A stretch of DNA of 8,446 bases from NCBI GenBank assembly GCA_030619405.1, contig JAUXBK010000110.1, positions 1-8,446 of the forward strand, in the 5' to 3' direction. The stretch's first letter is position 1. The number at the start of each line of letters is the position of its first letter. Below are positions 5,953 to 8,446 of this stretch, in pieces. The DNA comes from Sedimenticola sp. Lineage in GTDB: Bacteria; Pseudomonadota; Gammaproteobacteria; Chromatiales; Chromatiaceae. A program made the translations under genes and the position numbers. The notes below the pieces were generated by a model. The model saw only the letters and a list, made by a program, of their open reading frames with translations, had not been told where the DNA came from and searched no databases.

Positions 5953-6420
5953 ATGTATGAACTGGGCATACTACTGATCCTGTTGACCGTCGGCTACATC
6001 TTCGGCCGCATCGCAGAACAGCGTCACTATCGGTCCATCATCCGTCGCGAGGCCGCCTTCCGGCGCATTCCGGTATTCGCTACCCGCCACCTGCCCGACG
6101 ACCTGGAACCCGGTGTCCGTACCACGCTGGTAACCGGCAGCGTGGTGATCTCCGTGGACTACTTCAAGCGCTTCCTTGCCGGGCTCAGGATGTTGATCGG
6201 TGGTCGCCTTAAGTCCTACGAGAGCCTAATCGACCGTGCCCGCCGCGAGGCGGTGCTGCGCCTTCAGGACCAAGCCAGGCGCAAAGGGGGAAACAGGGTA
6301 TTCAACGTTAAATTCGAGACCGCCTCGATCTCCAAAGGGGCCAAGAACACGGTCGGCTCAGTCGAGGTACTGGCCTATGGCACCGCGGTGATCCCGCCAC
6401 ACCGATCCACAGCGGAGTAG
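5953..6420 (+). CDS. YbjQ family protein with N-terminal membrane anchor
   Basis: This 155-residue protein is a diverged paralogue of the preceding gene. A single membrane helix at 3-20 (ELGILLILLTVGYIFGRI) is followed by a basic stretch (21-40), so the domain should face the cytoplasm. The YbjQ core covers about 56-146: LVTGSVVIS (59-67), FLAGLRMLIGGRLKSYESL (74-92), ARREAVLRLQDQA (96-108), GNRVFNVKFETAS (113-125) and VEVLAYGTAV (137-146). It shares with its neighbour the framework V-GS-V, GL--L-GG-LK-Y and LAYGTAV. There are no cysteines. No clear ribosome site precedes the ATG. With only 6 bases between the genes, translation coupled to the upstream gene is likely. The pair could form a mixed oligomer tethered to the membrane; that is inference. 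Confidence 0.88.
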   Translation: MYELGILLILLTVGYIFGRIAEQRHYRSIIRREAAFRRIPVFATRHLPDDLEPGVRTTLVTGSVVISVDYFKRFLAGLRMLIGGRLKSYESLIDRARREAVLRLQDQARRKGGNRVFNVKFETASISKGAKNTVGSVEVLAYGTAVIPPHRSTAE

Positions 6421-6468
6421 AGCCCGATCCCGAAGGGCATCAATACCAGCGAACGCACCCTCTCCCGC

Positions 6469-6517
6469 CCTCTGCCCTCTGTCCCCTGTCCCCTGCCCTC
6501 TGTCCTCTGTCTTCTGA
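6469..6517 (+). repeat. Tandem 7-base repeat upstream of yheS
   Basis: Seven consecutive 7-base units follow the pattern CCTCTGY with C/T variation; the last copy (CTTCTGA) and a possible extra copy at 6462-6468 are degenerate. The tract is almost pure pyrimidine on this strand and ends 27 bases before the yheS start codon. It is unrelated in sequence to the 7-base units near comM. It might arise by slippage and could affect spacing or transcription of yheS; no function is established. Confidence 0.8.
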
Positions 6518-6544
6518 CCCCCCACCCTTGTAAACTCCCTCGCC

Positions 6545-8446
6545 ATGCTTAGCTTCAGTCACCTCAGTCTGCGACGCGGCGCTCGTCTCCTCTTTACCGA
6601 TGCCAATTTCTCCATCCACCCAGGGCAACGGGTCGGGGTGACCGGGGCGAACGGCTGCGGCAAGTCCAGCCTGTTCGGGCTGATTCTGGATCAGGTTCAT
6701 GCCGATGCCGGGGAGCTCTATCTGCCCCGGGAATGGGTCATTGCCCATCTGGCCCAGGAGACGCCTTCCGACCCCCGGCCTGCCATCGAATACGTGCTGG
6801 ACGGAGACGTGGGGTTGCGCGAGGTCGAATATCTGCTGTCGGCGGCAGAACAGGCGGACGATGGGCGCCGCATCGGTGAACTGCACAGTCGCATGGATGC
6901 CATCGGCGGCTACAGTGCCCGCTCCCGTGCCACGCGCCTGATCCACGGCCTGGGCTTCCACCCGGGCGAAGAGACGCGGCCGCTGGAACAGTTCTCCGGG
7001 GGCTGGCGCATGCGCCTCAATCTGGCGCGGGCACTGATGTGCCGTTCCGATCTGTTGCTGCTGGACGAACCCACCAATCATCTCGACCTGGACGCCGTGA
7101 TCTGGCTGGAAGAGTGGCTGAAAGGGTATCAGGGAACCCTGCTGCTGATCTCCCATGACCGGGACTTCCTGGATGCGGTCTGCAGTCACATCGCCCAGAT
7201 CGAGCAGGGCAGGATCACGCTCTACAGCGGTAATTACTCCACATTCGAGCGGATCCGGGCCGAGCGGCTGGCCAATCAGCAGGCTGCCCACGAAAAACAG
7301 CAGCGTGAGATCGCCCACATTCAGAGCTATGTGGAACGGTTTCGGGCCAAGGCAACCAAGGCCAGCCAGGCCCAAAGCCGGCTGAAGGCACTGGAGCGGA
7401 TGGAGCAGATTGCCCCCGCCCATGTGGACTCACCCTTTCACTTCAGTTTCAAACCACCACTGAAGAACCCATCCCCCCTGCTGCGGCTGGAGAAATGCAG
7501 TGCGGGCTACGGTGAAACCCAGGTTCTGAAGCGGATCAGCCTCAGCCTGGCACCCGGCGACCGTATCGGACTGCTGGGCCCGAACGGGGCCGGAAAATCC
7601 ACCCTGATCAAACTGCTGGCGGGTGGGCTCACCCCCCGGGAAGGCTCACGGGAACCGGCCCAGGAGCTCAGAATCGGTTACTTTGCCCAGCACCAGCTGG
7701 AGCAGCTGCGCAGCGACCAGACACCGCTGGAACACCTGCTGCGGCTCGACCCCCAGGCCCGGGAGCAGGAACTGCGCAACTATATCGGTGGTTTCGGTTT
7801 CTCGGGCGAACGGGCAGAGAGCCCGGTCACCCCTTTCTCCGGCGGCGAGAAGGCACGCCTGGTACTGGCCCTGCTGGTCTATCAGCGACCCAATCTGCTG
7901 CTGCTGGACGAGCCCACCAACCACCTGGACCTGGAGATGCGACACAGTCTGAGTCAGGCGCTGCAGGGGTTCGAGGGAGCCATGGTGATCGTCTCCCACG
8001 ACCGACACCTGCTGCGCAGCAGCTGCGACCTGTTGCTGTTGGTGGATGGTGGCAGGGTAGACGAGTTCAGGGACGACCTGGATGACTATCCCCGCTGGCT
8101 GGCCGAACGCAGAGCTGCAACGCAGCCAGCCATTGACGAGACACTCCCCTGCGACAAGGCTCACAGTGCCACCTCCCGCAAGGAACGTAAACGCCAGGAG
8201 GCACGCCGGCGCCGTCAACTGCAACCACTACGCAATGAACTCAGACAACTGGAGGCGCGGCTGGATGAGCTCGGGCAGCGCCAGAAAGCGCTGGAACAGA
8301 AGCTGACTCAGAGGGAGCTCTACGGCGAAGCCAGCAAGGAGCGCCTGAAGGAGCTGCTGACCGAGAAGGTGGAGGTGGATCGGCTGCTCAGCGATACGGA
8401 AGAGGCGTGGATGGAGATGGGGGAACGCCTCGAGTCGGCGGAAAAC
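6545..8446 (+). CDS. yheS: ABC-F family ATPase, YheS type (3' end outside window)
   Basis: This frame stays open for 634 codons to the window edge; E. coli YheS is about 637 residues, so only a few codons should be missing. ABC-F proteins have two ATPase domains and no membrane part, and act on the ribosome E site to resolve stalled translation. Domain 1 has Walker A GANGCGKS (34-41), signature SGGWRMRL (151-158), Walker B LLLLDEP (170-176) and switch H204. The linker that contacts P-site tRNA spans about 233-310 and includes RFRAKATKASQAQSRLKALE. Domain 2 has Walker A GPNGAGKS (345-352), signature SGGEKARL (432-439), Walker B LLLLDEP (451-457) and H485. A charged C-terminal coiled coil begins near 545. 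YheS type is chosen because the linker and flanking segments match E. coli YheS as recalled. ATG 6545 fits the family N-terminus but has no Shine-Dalgarno; a heptad repeat tract lies just upstream. Confidence 0.95.
   Translation, partial: MLSFSHLSLRRGARLLFTDANFSIHPGQRVGVTGANGCGKSSLFGLILDQVHADAGELYLPREWVIAHLAQETPSDPRPAIEYVLDGDVGLREVEYLLSAAEQADDGRRIGELHSRMDAIGGYSARSRATRLIHGLGFHPGEETRPLEQFSGGWRMRLNLARALMCRSDLLLLDEPTNHLDLDAVIWLEEWLKGYQGTLLLISHDRDFLDAVCSHIAQIEQGRITLYSGNYSTFERIRAERLANQQAAHEKQQREIAHIQSYVERFRAKATKASQAQSRLKALERMEQIAPAHVDSPFHFSFKPPLKNPSPLLRLEKCSAGYGETQVLKRISLSLAPGDRIGLLGPNGAGKSTLIKLLAGGLTPREGSREPAQELRIGYFAQHQLEQLRSDQTPLEHLLRLDPQAREQELRNYIGGFGFSGERAESPVTPFSGGEKARLVLALLVYQRPNLLLLDEPTNHLDLEMRHSLSQALQGFEGAMVIVSHDRHLLRSSCDLLLLVDGGRVDEFRDDLDDYPRWLAERRAATQPAIDETLPCDKAHSATSRKERKRQEARRRRQLQPLRNELRQLEARLDELGQRQKALEQKLTQRELYGEASKERLKELLTEKVEVDRLLSDTEEAWMEMGERLESAEN

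Noticed and set aside
6422..6440. Possible terminator after the YbjQ cluster
   Set aside because: Only a 4-bp GCCC/GGGC stem is present and no T run follows.
6440..7423. 327-codon minus-strand open frame opposite yheS
   Set aside because: The opposite strand encodes highly conserved ABC-F motifs; the antisense product shows no recognisable family, and its tail is the translated heptad repeat.

Overview
The window reads as a GC-rich gammaproteobacterial chromosome segment. The ComM/YifB, UbiK, YheS, PII and Amt proteins are closest in recalled sequence to gammaproteobacterial versions, and ubiK is a proteobacterial ubiquinone-biosynthesis gene. The exact genus cannot be told from the sequence. 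A free-living or symbiotic Chromatiales-like bacterium would fit, but that is a guess.

Layout. Positions 1-130 hold an AT-rich imperfect palindrome and no gene. On the minus strand, 131-796 encodes a small GGDEF diguanylate cyclase. The gap 797-1111 holds a MITE-like element (about 143 bp, terminal inverted repeats, 6-bp flanking duplication) and the amt terminator. Next come amt (1112-2389) and glnK (2425-2763), a minus-strand ammonium transport/PII operon read from the right. Its control region (2764-3118) has a near-consensus sigma-54 element at 2857-2872, with one strong and two weaker NtrC-type dyads about 100-140 bp upstream of the predicted start site. This is the layout of an NtrC-activated nitrogen-limitation operon.

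On the plus strand follow ubiK (3119-3376), a 208-bp gap carrying a 24-bp inverted repeat built of 7-base units, and comM/yifB (3585-5096). Then comes a compact three-gene cluster: a secreted Hsp20/alpha-crystallin-like protein (5177-5593), a soluble YbjQ-family protein (5632-5946) and a membrane-anchored YbjQ-family protein (5953-6420). A second, unrelated 7-base tandem repeat (6469-6517) precedes an ABC-F ATPase of the YheS type (6545 to the window end), which is probably missing only its last few codons.

How the genes work together. GlnK binds and gates Amt according to nitrogen status. The remaining genes are mostly independent housekeeping functions (quinone synthesis, DNA branch migration in transformation, ribosome-associated ABC-F). 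The least explained parts are the exported Hsp20-like plus twin YbjQ cluster and the four non-coding repeat structures (palindrome at 2-69, MITE at 857-999, heptad inverted repeat at 3424-3549, heptad tandem repeat at 6469-6517). I did not see a defence system, CRISPR array, tRNA, rRNA or complete transposase gene.
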